This document shows, one piece after another, positions 15,979 to 24,210 of a DNA stretch of 64,000 nucleotides. The stretch covers positions 124,001 through 188,000 of the forward strand of contig JAUHZU010000006.1 of assembly GCA_030425705.1 (NCBI GenBank). Direction: 5' to 3'. Numbering within the stretch: position 1 is the first letter of the stretch; every line of letters begins with the position of its first letter. The translations under genes and the position numbers were made by a program. The stretch is from Phycisphaerae bacterium. Its GTDB lineage: Bacteria > Planctomycetota > Phycisphaerae > Phycisphaerales > Phycisphaeraceae. The notes beneath the pieces are model-generated. The model was given only the letters and a program-made list of their open reading frames with translations. It was not told the origin of the DNA and did no database searches.

Positions 15979-17019
15979 ATGAAGTTGTGCCCTCCCGCCC
16001 GGCGATTTGTTGCCCCGATGTTCCTCGCCGGGGTGGGGCTGGTGGCCCCGCCCGTCTTCGCCCAGCCGGCCGAACCGGCTGCGGCCGTCGCGACGGACTG
16101 GAGCGAGCTCCGCGAGCCGGAAACCCTCGAACAGGTCCGTGAGCTGCAAGCGCTGGTTGAGTCGGTCGTCGCACGGTCGGCACCCGCGACCGTGTGCCTG
16201 CGGGCGGGGGGCGGCTCGGGCAGCGGCGTGATCGTCTCCGAAGACGGCCTGATCCTCACCGCCGGCCACGTGGCCATGCGCCCGGGGCAACGCATCACCG
16301 TCGTCTTTCCCGACGGCAGCACGGCTCGCGCCGAATCGCTGGGCATCAACGAAGGGATCGACAGCGGGCTGGCAAAGATCACCGACGACGGCCCCTGGCC
16401 CTACGTCGAGATGGGGGACCTGGACAGCATCGAACGTGGCGACTGGGTCGTCGCGATGGGGCACCCCGGCGGGTTCGACGACGAACGCCCCGTTGTGGCC
16501 CGGATGGGCCGGCTCGTCTTCAGCCGGGAGGGCGTGGTGCAGACCGACTGCACGATCATCGGCGGCGACTCGGGCGGCCCGCTGTTCGACCTCGACGGCC
16601 GGGTCATCGGTATCCACAGCCGGATCGGTGGCGGGCTGACGCAGAACTTCCACGTACCGATCACGACATACCTCGAAACCTGGGACCGTTTGGTCGCCGG
16701 GGAGATGTGGAACCGGGCGATGCCGAACCGCGCGCTGCAGCCCGGCGATGCCTACATCGGTGTCCGGCCTAACCGCCGGGGCGGCACGGAGATTGGCGAG
16801 GTGATCGAGGGCGAGGCCGCCGACAACGCCGGCCTCCGACGCGGGGACCGGGTCACCGCTGTCGCCGGGGTCCAGGTCGAGTCGTTCGGCGACGTGGTCC
16901 ACGAGATCCGAAAGCACGAGGCCGGGGACACGGTCACTTTCAGCGTCGAGCGCGACGGCGAGGCGCTGGACCTCGAGCTGACCTTCGGCCGGTATGAGCC
17001 CGGCGAATCCCAGCGTTAG
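15979..17019 (+). CDS. exported trypsin-like serine protease with PDZ domain (S1C/DegP-like)
   Basis: The 346-residue protein has a signal peptide (residues 1-28, ending VFAQ) and a chymotrypsin-fold protease with an intact triad: His97 in LTAGHVA, Asp128 in GIDSGLAKI and Ser198 in GGDSGGPLF. One C-terminal PDZ domain follows (YIGVRPNRRGGTEI to DRVTAVAGVQVESFGDVV, about 255-335). The layout is that of DegP/DegS family envelope proteases that degrade or sense misfolded proteins. It is followed after 50 bp by a related gene whose triad is lost, so the two probably form an operon. Confidence 0.93.
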   Translation: MKLCPPARRFVAPMFLAGVGLVAPPVFAQPAEPAAAVATDWSELREPETLEQVRELQALVESVVARSAPATVCLRAGGGSGSGVIVSEDGLILTAGHVAMRPGQRITVVFPDGSTARAESLGINEGIDSGLAKITDDGPWPYVEMGDLDSIERGDWVVAMGHPGGFDDERPVVARMGRLVFSREGVVQTDCTIIGGDSGGPLFDLDGRVIGIHSRIGGGLTQNFHVPITTYLETWDRLVAGEMWNRAMPNRALQPGDAYIGVRPNRRGGTEIGEVIEGEAADNAGLRRGDRVTAVAGVQVESFGDVVHEIRKHEAGDTVTFSVERDGEALDLELTFGRYEPGESQR

Positions 17020-17069
17020 CCACGCCCGCCGGCCGTTCCGTTTTTCCGCCTACACCCAAGAGAAGACCC

Positions 17070-18125
17070 ATGATTCACGCGATTTCTCCTGCACGCCTGA
17101 CGCAACGTTTCCTCGTCGCCGCGCTGGCGTTTGCCATGTTGGCCTGCACCGCGTCGCCCGCCCTGGCTCAGGGCCGTGGACGGCGGGGCGACAACTCCGA
17201 GCGTGAGCTGCGCCGCCTGCTCGTGCCGGTGGTCGAAGGTGCCCGCCAGAGCGTGGCGACGGTCCTGGCCGACGGCGACACCACGGGGCTCGCGACCGTC
17301 GTGGACGCCCGGGGCTACCTGATCGCCAAAGCCAGCGACCTCCGTGCCGCCGAGGAACTGGTGGTGCGGTTGGAGGGTGACAACGAGTACGTCGCGCGGA
17401 TCGCGGGGCACAACCGCGCGAACGACCTGGTGCTGCTGCATATCGCGGCGGACGGCTTGGTCCCCGTGCGGCTCGCGGAGGCCGAGGCGACCCCGATCGG
17501 CGAATGGGTGATCACGGTCGGCCCGGAGGAGGAGCCGCGTCGGCTGGGCATCGTGAGTGCCGAGCCCCGCCCGATCGCGCCGCGTCGGCTGGTGCTGGGT
17601 GTCATGCTCGCGCCCGATGGCGATGGGCTGGTCGTCACCAACCTGACCGAGGGTTATGGTGCCGCTCGGGCCGGGGTCGAGGTGGGCGACATCATCACGC
17701 ACGTGATGGGGCAGAAGGTGAGCGCGATCCAGCAGGTCGTCGCGGCGCTGCAGGACGGCGTGATGGGGGATTCGGTGGCCGTGGCTTTGCTTCGTAACGG
17801 CGAGCCGATCGAGATGGAGATCGAGATCAGCGAGATGGAGCCGGACCCGACCAGCCGGGGCGAGCGAATGAACCGCATGGGCGGCGAGGTCAGCGAGCGG
17901 AACGTCGGGTTCGAGATGGTGCTGCAGCACGACGCGGAGCTCCGCCCGGTCGACTGCGGCGGCCCGCTGGTGAACCTGGACGGCGAGGTGGTGGGGATCA
18001 ACATCGCCCGGGCCGGCCGGATCGCGACCTACGCCCTGCCCGCGGGGCTGGTGGCGGAGGTGGTGGCCGAGCTGATCGAGCAGGACCACGAGCCCGCCGC
18101 GGCGGAACCCACGGAAAACCAGTAA
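17070..18125 (+). CDS. exported trypsin-fold pseudoprotease with PDZ domain inserted into the protease fold
   Basis: The 351-residue protein has a signal peptide (ending near SPALAQ). Its DegP-like strands are split. GYLIAKASDL (about 82) corresponds to the His loop but lacks His. RANDLVLLHI (about 117) keeps the Asp, and EWVITVG plus RLGIVSAEPR (about 143-165) follow. Then a complete PDZ domain occurs (VLGVML ... GLVVTNLTEGYGAARAGVEVGD, about 171-257). Only after it comes the oxyanion/nucleophile segment RPVDCGGPLVNLDGEVVGIN, with Cys296 in place of Ser. The closing strand is ATYALPAGLV. Chaperone or regulator of the upstream protease is a reasonable guess. Confidence 0.85.
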   Translation: MIHAISPARLTQRFLVAALAFAMLACTASPALAQGRGRRGDNSERELRRLLVPVVEGARQSVATVLADGDTTGLATVVDARGYLIAKASDLRAAEELVVRLEGDNEYVARIAGHNRANDLVLLHIAADGLVPVRLAEAEATPIGEWVITVGPEEEPRRLGIVSAEPRPIAPRRLVLGVMLAPDGDGLVVTNLTEGYGAARAGVEVGDIITHVMGQKVSAIQQVVAALQDGVMGDSVAVALLRNGEPIEMEIEISEMEPDPTSRGERMNRMGGEVSERNVGFEMVLQHDAELRPVDCGGPLVNLDGEVVGINIARAGRIATYALPAGLVAEVVAELIEQDHEPAAAEPTENQ

Positions 18126-18166
18126 TCGCGTCGATTCGATTAGCTGTTGTCAATCATGGATTTATG

Positions 18167-18201
18167 GCCCGGCCCGCTGTCAAGGCGGGCCGGGCTGTTT
18201 T
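18167..18201 (+). terminator. terminator after the protease pair
   Basis: A perfect 11-bp GC-rich stem (GCCCGGCCCGC / GCGGGCCGGGC) with loop TGTCAAG is followed by TGTTTTA. It separates the protease genes from fliD and implies that fliD has its own promoter between about 18200 and 18264. Confidence 0.85.
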
Positions 18202-18264
18202 AAGGTCGCAAGCCCATCCGGTCGATGATCAATCGGTACAGAACACACAGCCCGAGATACCGAT

Positions 18265-21200
18265 ATGGGACAGATCACGACCGGCGTCGGCCTCATCAGC
18301 GGCCTGGATATCGCGTCGATCGTCGAGCAGCTCGTCGCGATCGATGCCCGGCCGCGCACCCTGCTGCAGAACCGCAACGAGGTCCTGCGCTCGCAGCAGG
18401 TCGCGTTCCAGGAGATCAATGCCCGGCTGCTCTCGCTGAAGACCTCCGCCAGCGAATTCGCCGGCACCTCCCTGTTCACCGGCACGACCGCGAGCACCTC
18501 CAACGAGAACGTCCTCACCGCCAGCTCGGGCATCGGCGCGGTGCCCGGCACCTACAGCTTCATCGTGAACCGCCTGGTCTCGGCCCAGCAGTCGATCACC
18601 CGCGGGTTCCAGGACGCCTCCACGACCCCCGTCGCACCCAACGGCACGGTGCTGTCGTTCGACCGCGGGGAGGCCCGGCTCGACTCCCAGACCCGGCTGT
18701 CCCGGCTGAACGGCGGCGACGGGATCAGCCGGGGCCAGATCCGCATCACCGACCGCTCCGGCGCGACCGCGCTCGTGGACCTCACGTCGGTCGTCACCGT
18801 CGACGACGTCATCGACAAGATCAATAACGCGACGGGCGTGAACGTCATCGCCGAGATCGATGGCGACCGGCTGTCGCTGACCGACGCGTCCGGCTCAACA
18901 TTGGGCGAACTCAAGGTCACCAACGTCGGCACGTCTGGCACCGCCACTTCGCTTGGCATCGCCACCGACTCGACCCTCGACGGCGACGGCGACGACAACG
19001 TGCTGACCGGGAGCGTCATCAACACCGTCGGGCGGAACACGCTGCTCGCCTCGCTCAACGACGGCAAGGGCGTCCGCGCGACCGCCGGCAACGCCTTCAC
19101 GATCACCGCTTCCGACGCGACCTCCGTCACGGTCGACCTTAGCGGTGCGCTCACGCTCGGCGACCTGTTCGACCAGATCGAAGAGGAGTCCGGCGGCGTG
19201 CTGACCGCCCAGGCCAACGACGACGGCACGGGCATCAAGATCATCGACAACTCCGGCGGCGGTGCGGGCTTCACGATTACCGCCGGCGCCAACGCCAACA
19301 CCCTCACCGACCTCGGGCTTGTGGCGGGCAACGACGGCGACGGCGACGGCGAGATCGCCGGCGGCCGGACCATCGCCGCGATCAACTCTAAGCTGCTCAG
19401 CGGAATTAACGGCGGCGGCGGGGCGGGCGTGGTGCTCACACGCGAACTGACCGCCGCGACCAACCTCTCGGCCCTGCTCGACGGGACCGGTCTGTCGACG
19501 ACCGGCGACAGCGGCGAAGACATCAGCATCCAGACCCGCGACGGCGCGAAGGTCTCGCTCGACCTGGACGCGGTCTCGACGGTCCAGGAGTTGATTGATC
19601 TGGTCAACACTGAGTCGGCGGGCTCGCTGACGCTCTCCATCGAAGATAACGCGCTGCGGCTGACCGACAACACCGGGGCGACCGCGCAGAACCTGGTCGT
19701 GTCCAACGGCACGGGCAGCAGCGCCGCGGCGCAGCTCGGGCTGGTTACGGATGTGGCCAGCAACACCGTGCTCGGCAGCGACACGAACCCGGCCGGCACC
19801 TACCAGCCGGGGGGCGGGCTCGGCACGATCCGCATCACCAACGGGCTAGGCGTGGCGACGGACATCGACCTGACCGGCGCGCAGTCGGTCAGCGAGGTGC
19901 TCGACCGGATCAACGATTCGGGCGCGGGCGTCACCGCGTCGCTCAACAGCGCGGGCACCGGCCTGAAGATTACCGACGACACCAACGGCAACGGCGACCT
20001 GACGATCGCCGACCAGTCCGGCGAGGCCGCGGCGTCGCTCGGGCTTGCCGGTACATTCGTCAACGGCGTCGCCGACTCGGGCGACCTCGAGTACGCCTAC
20101 ATCAACGGCGGCACCCGGCTGGACGACCTGGGCATCGCCCGCGGCCAGTTCACCATCCGCGACAGCGACGGCGACACCGCAACCGTTGACATCACCCAGG
20201 GCAACGAGTTGACGATCAACGACCTGCTCAGCGAGATCAACAGCCGCGGGCTGGACATCCTCGCCCGGGTCAACGACACCGGCGACGGCATCGTGATCGA
20301 AGACCTTGGCTCGGGTGCCGTCGCCATCCAGGTCGAGGACAGCGGCTCGACCACCGCCCGGGACCTGGGCCTCCTGGGGACCGCTGCGAACGCCGGCGAA
20401 GACTACGTCAGCAGCTTCGAGAAGAACATTACCGTCACTTCGACCGACTCGCTGCAGGACGTCGCCAACAAGATCAACGACGCGAACATCGGCGTCGCCG
20501 CCTCGGTGATCAACGACGGCTCGCCCGGCGCGCCCTTCCGGCTGTCGCTCAGCTCCGAGACCGCGGGCACCGCCGGGGCGTTCACCTTCGACGACGGCGG
20601 GGCGGGCTTCGCCGCCTCGACGCTGAGCCGTGCCCAGGACGCCGTGGTGTTCTACGGCGGCAATGACCCAGCCAACTCGATCCTCATCGAGTCGCGCTCG
20701 AACACGCTCTCGTCGGTCATCCCCGGTGCCGACATCACCCTGCTGACCACCAGCGATCAGCCGACCCAGGTCACCATCGGCCGGGACGAAGAAGCCATCA
20801 TCTCCAGCGTCGAGAGCTTCGTGACCGGCTTCAACTCGATGATCGATACCCTCAACCGCTACGACTCATACGACGCCGAGAACGAGGTCCGCGGGCTCCT
20901 GCTGGGCGACAGCACGGTCGGCCGGATCCGCAGCAGCGTCTACAACGCGGTCATCAACCCCAACAACGCGCTCACCGGCCAGTACAAGTCGCTGGCCCAG
21001 GTCGGCATCCGTGTTGGTGCCGGTGCCAAGCTGGAGTTCGACCCGGACAAGTTCCGCCAGGCGCTGACCAACGACCGCGAGGCCGTCGAGGCCCTGTTCA
21101 ACTTCGAGCAGTTCGAGATCGACCCGGACACCGGCGAAGAGACCGAGACGCTGGTCGCCCAGGGCATCGGCGTCGAGATCAACGATCTGCTCGAACGCCT

Positions 21201-21429
21201 GACCGACTCGATCGACGGCACGGTCCAGCAGCAGCTCGACGTGCTCGACCAGCAGGTCCAGATCAATGAACGGCGGATCGAGACGCTTACCGAGCGGCTC
21301 GACGCGAAACGAGAACGGCTCAATGCCCAGTTCGTGGCGATGGAGTCCGCCCTCGCCCAGCTCCAGGACCAGAGCGCGGCGCTCTCGCAGATCCAGCGGA
21401 TCCAGGCCCCGCAGAACAACAGCAACTAA
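18265..21429 (+). CDS. fliD: Flagellar hook-associated protein 2 (filament cap FliD), oversized
   Basis: FliD forms the cap on which flagellin polymerises. The N-terminus (GVGLISGLDIASIVEQLV, LLQNRNEVLRSQQVAFQEIN) is the FliD_N signature and the C-terminal 70 residues form the usual coiled coil (LDVLDQQVQINERRIETLTERLD). Typical FliD is 400-700 residues; this one is 1054. The extra length comes from about five diverged repeats of roughly 105 residues of the flagellin hook-IN type, starting near residues 158, 275, 420, 521 and 627. Each shows 'I.I.D.dG....vDl....tv.dll..IN...... a.v...g..l.i.D..G'. fliS follows. Confidence 0.95.
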   Translation: MGQITTGVGLISGLDIASIVEQLVAIDARPRTLLQNRNEVLRSQQVAFQEINARLLSLKTSASEFAGTSLFTGTTASTSNENVLTASSGIGAVPGTYSFIVNRLVSAQQSITRGFQDASTTPVAPNGTVLSFDRGEARLDSQTRLSRLNGGDGISRGQIRITDRSGATALVDLTSVVTVDDVIDKINNATGVNVIAEIDGDRLSLTDASGSTLGELKVTNVGTSGTATSLGIATDSTLDGDGDDNVLTGSVINTVGRNTLLASLNDGKGVRATAGNAFTITASDATSVTVDLSGALTLGDLFDQIEEESGGVLTAQANDDGTGIKIIDNSGGGAGFTITAGANANTLTDLGLVAGNDGDGDGEIAGGRTIAAINSKLLSGINGGGGAGVVLTRELTAATNLSALLDGTGLSTTGDSGEDISIQTRDGAKVSLDLDAVSTVQELIDLVNTESAGSLTLSIEDNALRLTDNTGATAQNLVVSNGTGSSAAAQLGLVTDVASNTVLGSDTNPAGTYQPGGGLGTIRITNGLGVATDIDLTGAQSVSEVLDRINDSGAGVTASLNSAGTGLKITDDTNGNGDLTIADQSGEAAASLGLAGTFVNGVADSGDLEYAYINGGTRLDDLGIARGQFTIRDSDGDTATVDITQGNELTINDLLSEINSRGLDILARVNDTGDGIVIEDLGSGAVAIQVEDSGSTTARDLGLLGTAANAGEDYVSSFEKNITVTSTDSLQDVANKINDANIGVAASVINDGSPGAPFRLSLSSETAGTAGAFTFDDGGAGFAASTLSRAQDAVVFYGGNDPANSILIESRSNTLSSVIPGADITLLTTSDQPTQVTIGRDEEAIISSVESFVTGFNSMIDTLNRYDSYDAENEVRGLLLGDSTVGRIRSSVYNAVINPNNALTGQYKSLAQVGIRVGAGAKLEFDPDKFRQALTNDREAVEALFNFEQFEIDPDTGEETETLVAQGIGVEINDLLERLTDSIDGTVQQQLDVLDQQVQINERRIETLTERLDAKRERLNAQFVAMESALAQLQDQSAALSQIQRIQAPQNNSN

Positions 21430-21542
21430 GGTCATCGCCCGAGGTCTTATGGGACCGCCCGTTTCGACAGTGCATCTGGCCTCCATGCGTCGCCGATATA
21501 TCTGACGCACAACGACTTAGGATCACACGGACGACACGCCCT

Positions 21543-21929
21543 ATGGTGCCTACCGCCCCCAACGCCTACCTCCGCAACCAGGTCCTCGCCGCGAGCCCCG
21601 AGCAGCTCCGCCTGATGCTGTTTGACGGGGCCCTGCGCCACTGCCGGGCCGGCCGGGCGGGGCTGGAAGCCAAGGACTTCGACACCTCGTACACCCACCT
21701 GTCCAAGGCCCAGAAGATCGTCCTGGAGTTGACCAACTCGCTCAAACCCGAGCTGATGCCCGAGCTGTGCGAGAAGCTCTCGGCCCTGTACACCTACATC
21801 TATCGCCGGCTCATCGACGCGAGCATGGAACGCGACACCCAGCCCATCGACGAGGCGATCAAGCTTATCGAGTTCGAGCGCGAGACCTGGGTCCTGCTCA
21901 TGGAAAAGAACGCCAGCGACGCGGCATGA
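21543..21929 (+). CDS. fliS: Flagellar export chaperone FliS
   Basis: FliS binds the C-terminus of flagellin in the cytoplasm and prevents early polymerisation. The 128-residue, all-helical protein has the family pattern NAYLRNQVLAASPEQLRLMLFDGALRHC at the N-terminus and YTYIYRRLIDASMERD further on, with the usual length. It follows fliD by 113 bp on the same strand, the standard fliD-fliS order. No flagellin gene is in the window. Confidence 0.95.
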   Translation: MVPTAPNAYLRNQVLAASPEQLRLMLFDGALRHCRAGRAGLEAKDFDTSYTHLSKAQKIVLELTNSLKPELMPELCEKLSALYTYIYRRLIDASMERDTQPIDEAIKLIEFERETWVLLMEKNASDAA

Positions 21930-21970
21930 GCCGATCCAGACGTAACACCACACCTAATCCAAGAAGCGCG

Positions 21971-22000
21971 AAGCCCATGCCGACCGGCGTGGGCTTTGTG
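21971..22000. terminator. bidirectional terminator between fliS and trpS
   Basis: An 11-bp stem (AAGCCCATGCC / GGCGTGGGCTT, one G-U) with loop GACC lies between the convergent fliS and trpS genes. T-rich sequence (TTTGTGGTT) follows on the plus side, and the stem's own AA gives a short tract on the minus side. Confidence 0.75.
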
Positions 22001-22001
22001 G

Positions 22002-22982
22002 TTACAGGCCCGCCGCTTCGCGCGCACGACGGACGACCGCCGAGACCGCCTCGTTCGCCGCCGCGGCGCCGTCCCGCAGCACCCGGTCGATGTAGCCGGT
22101 GTCGGCGAGCAACTCGGCCCGCCGGGTCCGCGCCTCGCCGAACTCGTCGAGGATCAGCTCGAACAGCGCCTGCTTCGCGTGGCCGTAGCCCATACCGGGC
22201 TTGCGGTACCGCTCGGCCAGCTCCGCGGTCCGCGGGTCATCGCCGCCCGCCAGCCCCGCGAAGATCTGGTACACCGTGCAGCCGGCAGGGTCCTTGACGT
22301 CGTCGACGCCCTTGCTGTCGGTCACGATCTTCATGATGCGTTTGCGCAGCGGCTTCTCGTCCATGAACGGGTCGAGCGCGTTGCCGTAGCTCTTGCTCAT
22401 CTTCTGCCCATCGATGCCGGGCACCACACCCGATTCCTTCTGGATCATCGCGTCGGGCAGCTTGAAGACCGGCGATGCCTCGGTGCCGAAGTAGTGGTTG
22501 AATTTAGCCGCGAGGTCACGGGTGATCTCGATATGCTGCCGCTGGTCCTCGCCGACGGGCACGAGGTCCGGGTCGACGCTGAGGATGTCCGCCGCCTGCA
22601 GGATCGGGTAGGTGTACAGCCCGACCGACGCGGGCAGCCCCTTGGCCACCTTGTCTTTGTAGCTGGTCGCCTTGTCCATCAGGTGCTTGGGGCAGACGCA
22701 GCTCAAGAGCCAGCACAGCTCGGTCACGGCCGGGACGTCCTGCTGCAGGTAGATATGCGTCTTGTCCGGGTCCAGCCCGAAGGCGAGGTAGTCGACGACG
22801 ACCTGCCGGATGTTCGCGCGGAGCTGTGCGGGGTCGCGGCTGGAGGTCAGCGCGTGGTAGGACGCGACAAAGACGTACATCTCGTGCGTGTCCTGGAGCT
22901 GGACAAACTGCTTGATCGCCCCGGCGTAGTTGCCCAGGTGGAGCTGGCCGGACGGCTGTAAACCGGAGAGGACACGTTTCAT
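22002..22982 (-). CDS. trpS: Tryptophanyl-tRNA synthetase
   Basis: This is a class I aminoacyl-tRNA synthetase charging tRNA-Trp. The 326-residue protein begins MKRVLSGLQPSGQLHLGNYAGA, which holds the HIGH-equivalent HLGN. The KMSKS loop is at GQKMSKSYGNAL (about 197-205). YPILQAADIL and VGEDQRQHIE are the Trp-pocket and ATP-binding signatures. Length is normal for bacterial TrpRS. Confidence 0.98.
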   Translation of the reverse strand: MKRVLSGLQPSGQLHLGNYAGAIKQFVQLQDTHEMYVFVASYHALTSSRDPAQLRANIRQVVVDYLAFGLDPDKTHIYLQQDVPAVTELCWLLSCVCPKHLMDKATSYKDKVAKGLPASVGLYTYPILQAADILSVDPDLVPVGEDQRQHIEITRDLAAKFNHYFGTEASPVFKLPDAMIQKESGVVPGIDGQKMSKSYGNALDPFMDEKPLRKRIMKIVTDSKGVDDVKDPAGCTVYQIFAGLAGGDDPRTAELAERYRKPGMGYGHAKQALFELILDEFGEARTRRAELLADTGYIDRVLRDGAAAANEAVSAVVRRAREAAGL

Positions 22983-23045
22983 GGCCGGGGATTGTAGTCA
23001 ATCGTTTATCATCGGTGGCTGACACCCCCAACCGGAGACGGCACG

Positions 23046-23459
23046 ATGCGTCTGAACTGGAAGCTCTGGAAGTTCGCACTACTCGGATGGTGCGTTGCGC
23101 TGGTTGCGCCTCAACTGGCCGGCTGTGTCGCCGCGGCGGTGGTGGGGGCCGGGGCGGTGACGTACGCCTACGTCGAGGGTGACACCGAGGGCTACCTCCG
23201 CAAGACCCCCGACGAGGTCGAGCAGGCCGCCCGCACGGTTCTCACGCAGGCCGGCGTCCGCACGGTCGACAAGCAGGTCTCCGAGCAGGGCCGCATCGAG
23301 CTCGACGGCGAGACCGAGACGGGGACGAACATCCGCGTCGTCATCAAGCCCAAGCCCGAGGCGACCTATGCGTCGGTACGTGTCGGGCTGGTAGGCAACA
23401 ACGCCGCGAGCGGAGCGCTCTTCAAGAAGCTCCGCGAAGAGCTTGGCATCGTGGAGTAA
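23046..23459 (+). CDS. small lipoprotein, DUF3568-like
   Basis: The 137-residue protein has an N-terminal signal ending in the lipobox LAGC (Cys27), so it should be lipidated. It is followed by the AAAVVGAGAVTYAYVEGDTE block typical of DUF3568 proteins. The remaining domain has alternating strands (YLRKTPDEVEQAARTVL, RIELDGETETGTNIRVVI) like a BON-type or similar small alpha/beta module. Function is unknown. It is divergent from trpS and stands alone. Confidence 0.8.
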   Translation: MRLNWKLWKFALLGWCVALVAPQLAGCVAAAVVGAGAVTYAYVEGDTEGYLRKTPDEVEQAARTVLTQAGVRTVDKQVSEQGRIELDGETETGTNIRVVIKPKPEATYASVRVGLVGNNAASGALFKKLREELGIVE

Positions 23460-23519
23460 CGCCCGCAGCAGTCATTCAACCCAGAGACCCATAGCCGCCG
23501 CGTCACACGCGGCGGACAC

Positions 23520-24146
23520 CTAGCCAGACACGTCGACCGCTTCACAGAACGCACGAATCAACCCCGCGTCTTTCACCCCACGCGACGACTCGACGCCACT
23601 GGAAACATCCACCGCGTACGGCCGAACCACCGACACCGCCTGGGCGACATTGTCAGGCGTCAGCCCGCCCGCCAGGATGAGGGGCTTGCTGAACCCGTGG
23701 GCCGCCGCCGCCAACCCGTGCCAGTCGATCGCTTCACCGCTGCCGCCCTGCGCCGCGTCGAAGAGTAGCGACGATACCCGCGCGTCCGCATCCCACTTCA
23801 GGGCATCCCCGATCTTGTCCGGGTCAAACGGCAGCGCACGGATGACCCGCAGCCCCGCCAATCCATCCAGGACCGCCAGCGGCTCACGGCCGTGAAGCTG
23901 AACGGTGCGGATGCCCGTTGCGCCGCAGACCTCGCGGATGTCACCCGCTGACGTATCGACAAACAGCCCGACGGGCTCGACGAACGGCGGCAGCGACGCG
24001 ACGACCCGGGCGGCGGTGGCCTTATCGACACATCGCGGCGACGAGTCGACAAACACCAGCCCGACCGCGTCCGCCCTGGCGTCGGCCGCGGCTCGCGCCG
24101 TGTCGGTATCCCGGACCCCGCAGATCTTGATGCGTGTGCGTGTCAT
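23520..24146 (-). CDS. trpF: Phosphoribosylanthranilate isomerase
   Basis: TrpF performs the Amadori rearrangement of N-(5'-phosphoribosyl)anthranilate in tryptophan synthesis. The 208-residue (beta/alpha)8 protein starts MTRTRIKICGVRD with the catalytic Cys. VQLHGRE, FDAAQGGSGEAIDW, LILAGGLTPDNV and the phosphate-binding AVDVSSGVESSRGVKD with the catalytic Asp complete the signature. No other trp gene is adjacent except trpS, a synthetase, further downstream. Confidence 0.97.
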   Translation of the reverse strand: MTRTRIKICGVRDTDTARAAADARADAVGLVFVDSSPRCVDKATAARVVASLPPFVEPVGLFVDTSAGDIREVCGATGIRTVQLHGREPLAVLDGLAGLRVIRALPFDPDKIGDALKWDADARVSSLLFDAAQGGSGEAIDWHGLAAAAHGFSKPLILAGGLTPDNVAQAVSVVRPYAVDVSSGVESSRGVKDAGLIRAFCEAVDVSG

Positions 24147-24210
24147 GGTGTCTTACCACTTCAACCTACCCGAAGCCCATGGTCGCCGACCTTGGGCTTG
24201 CCGCATAGTC

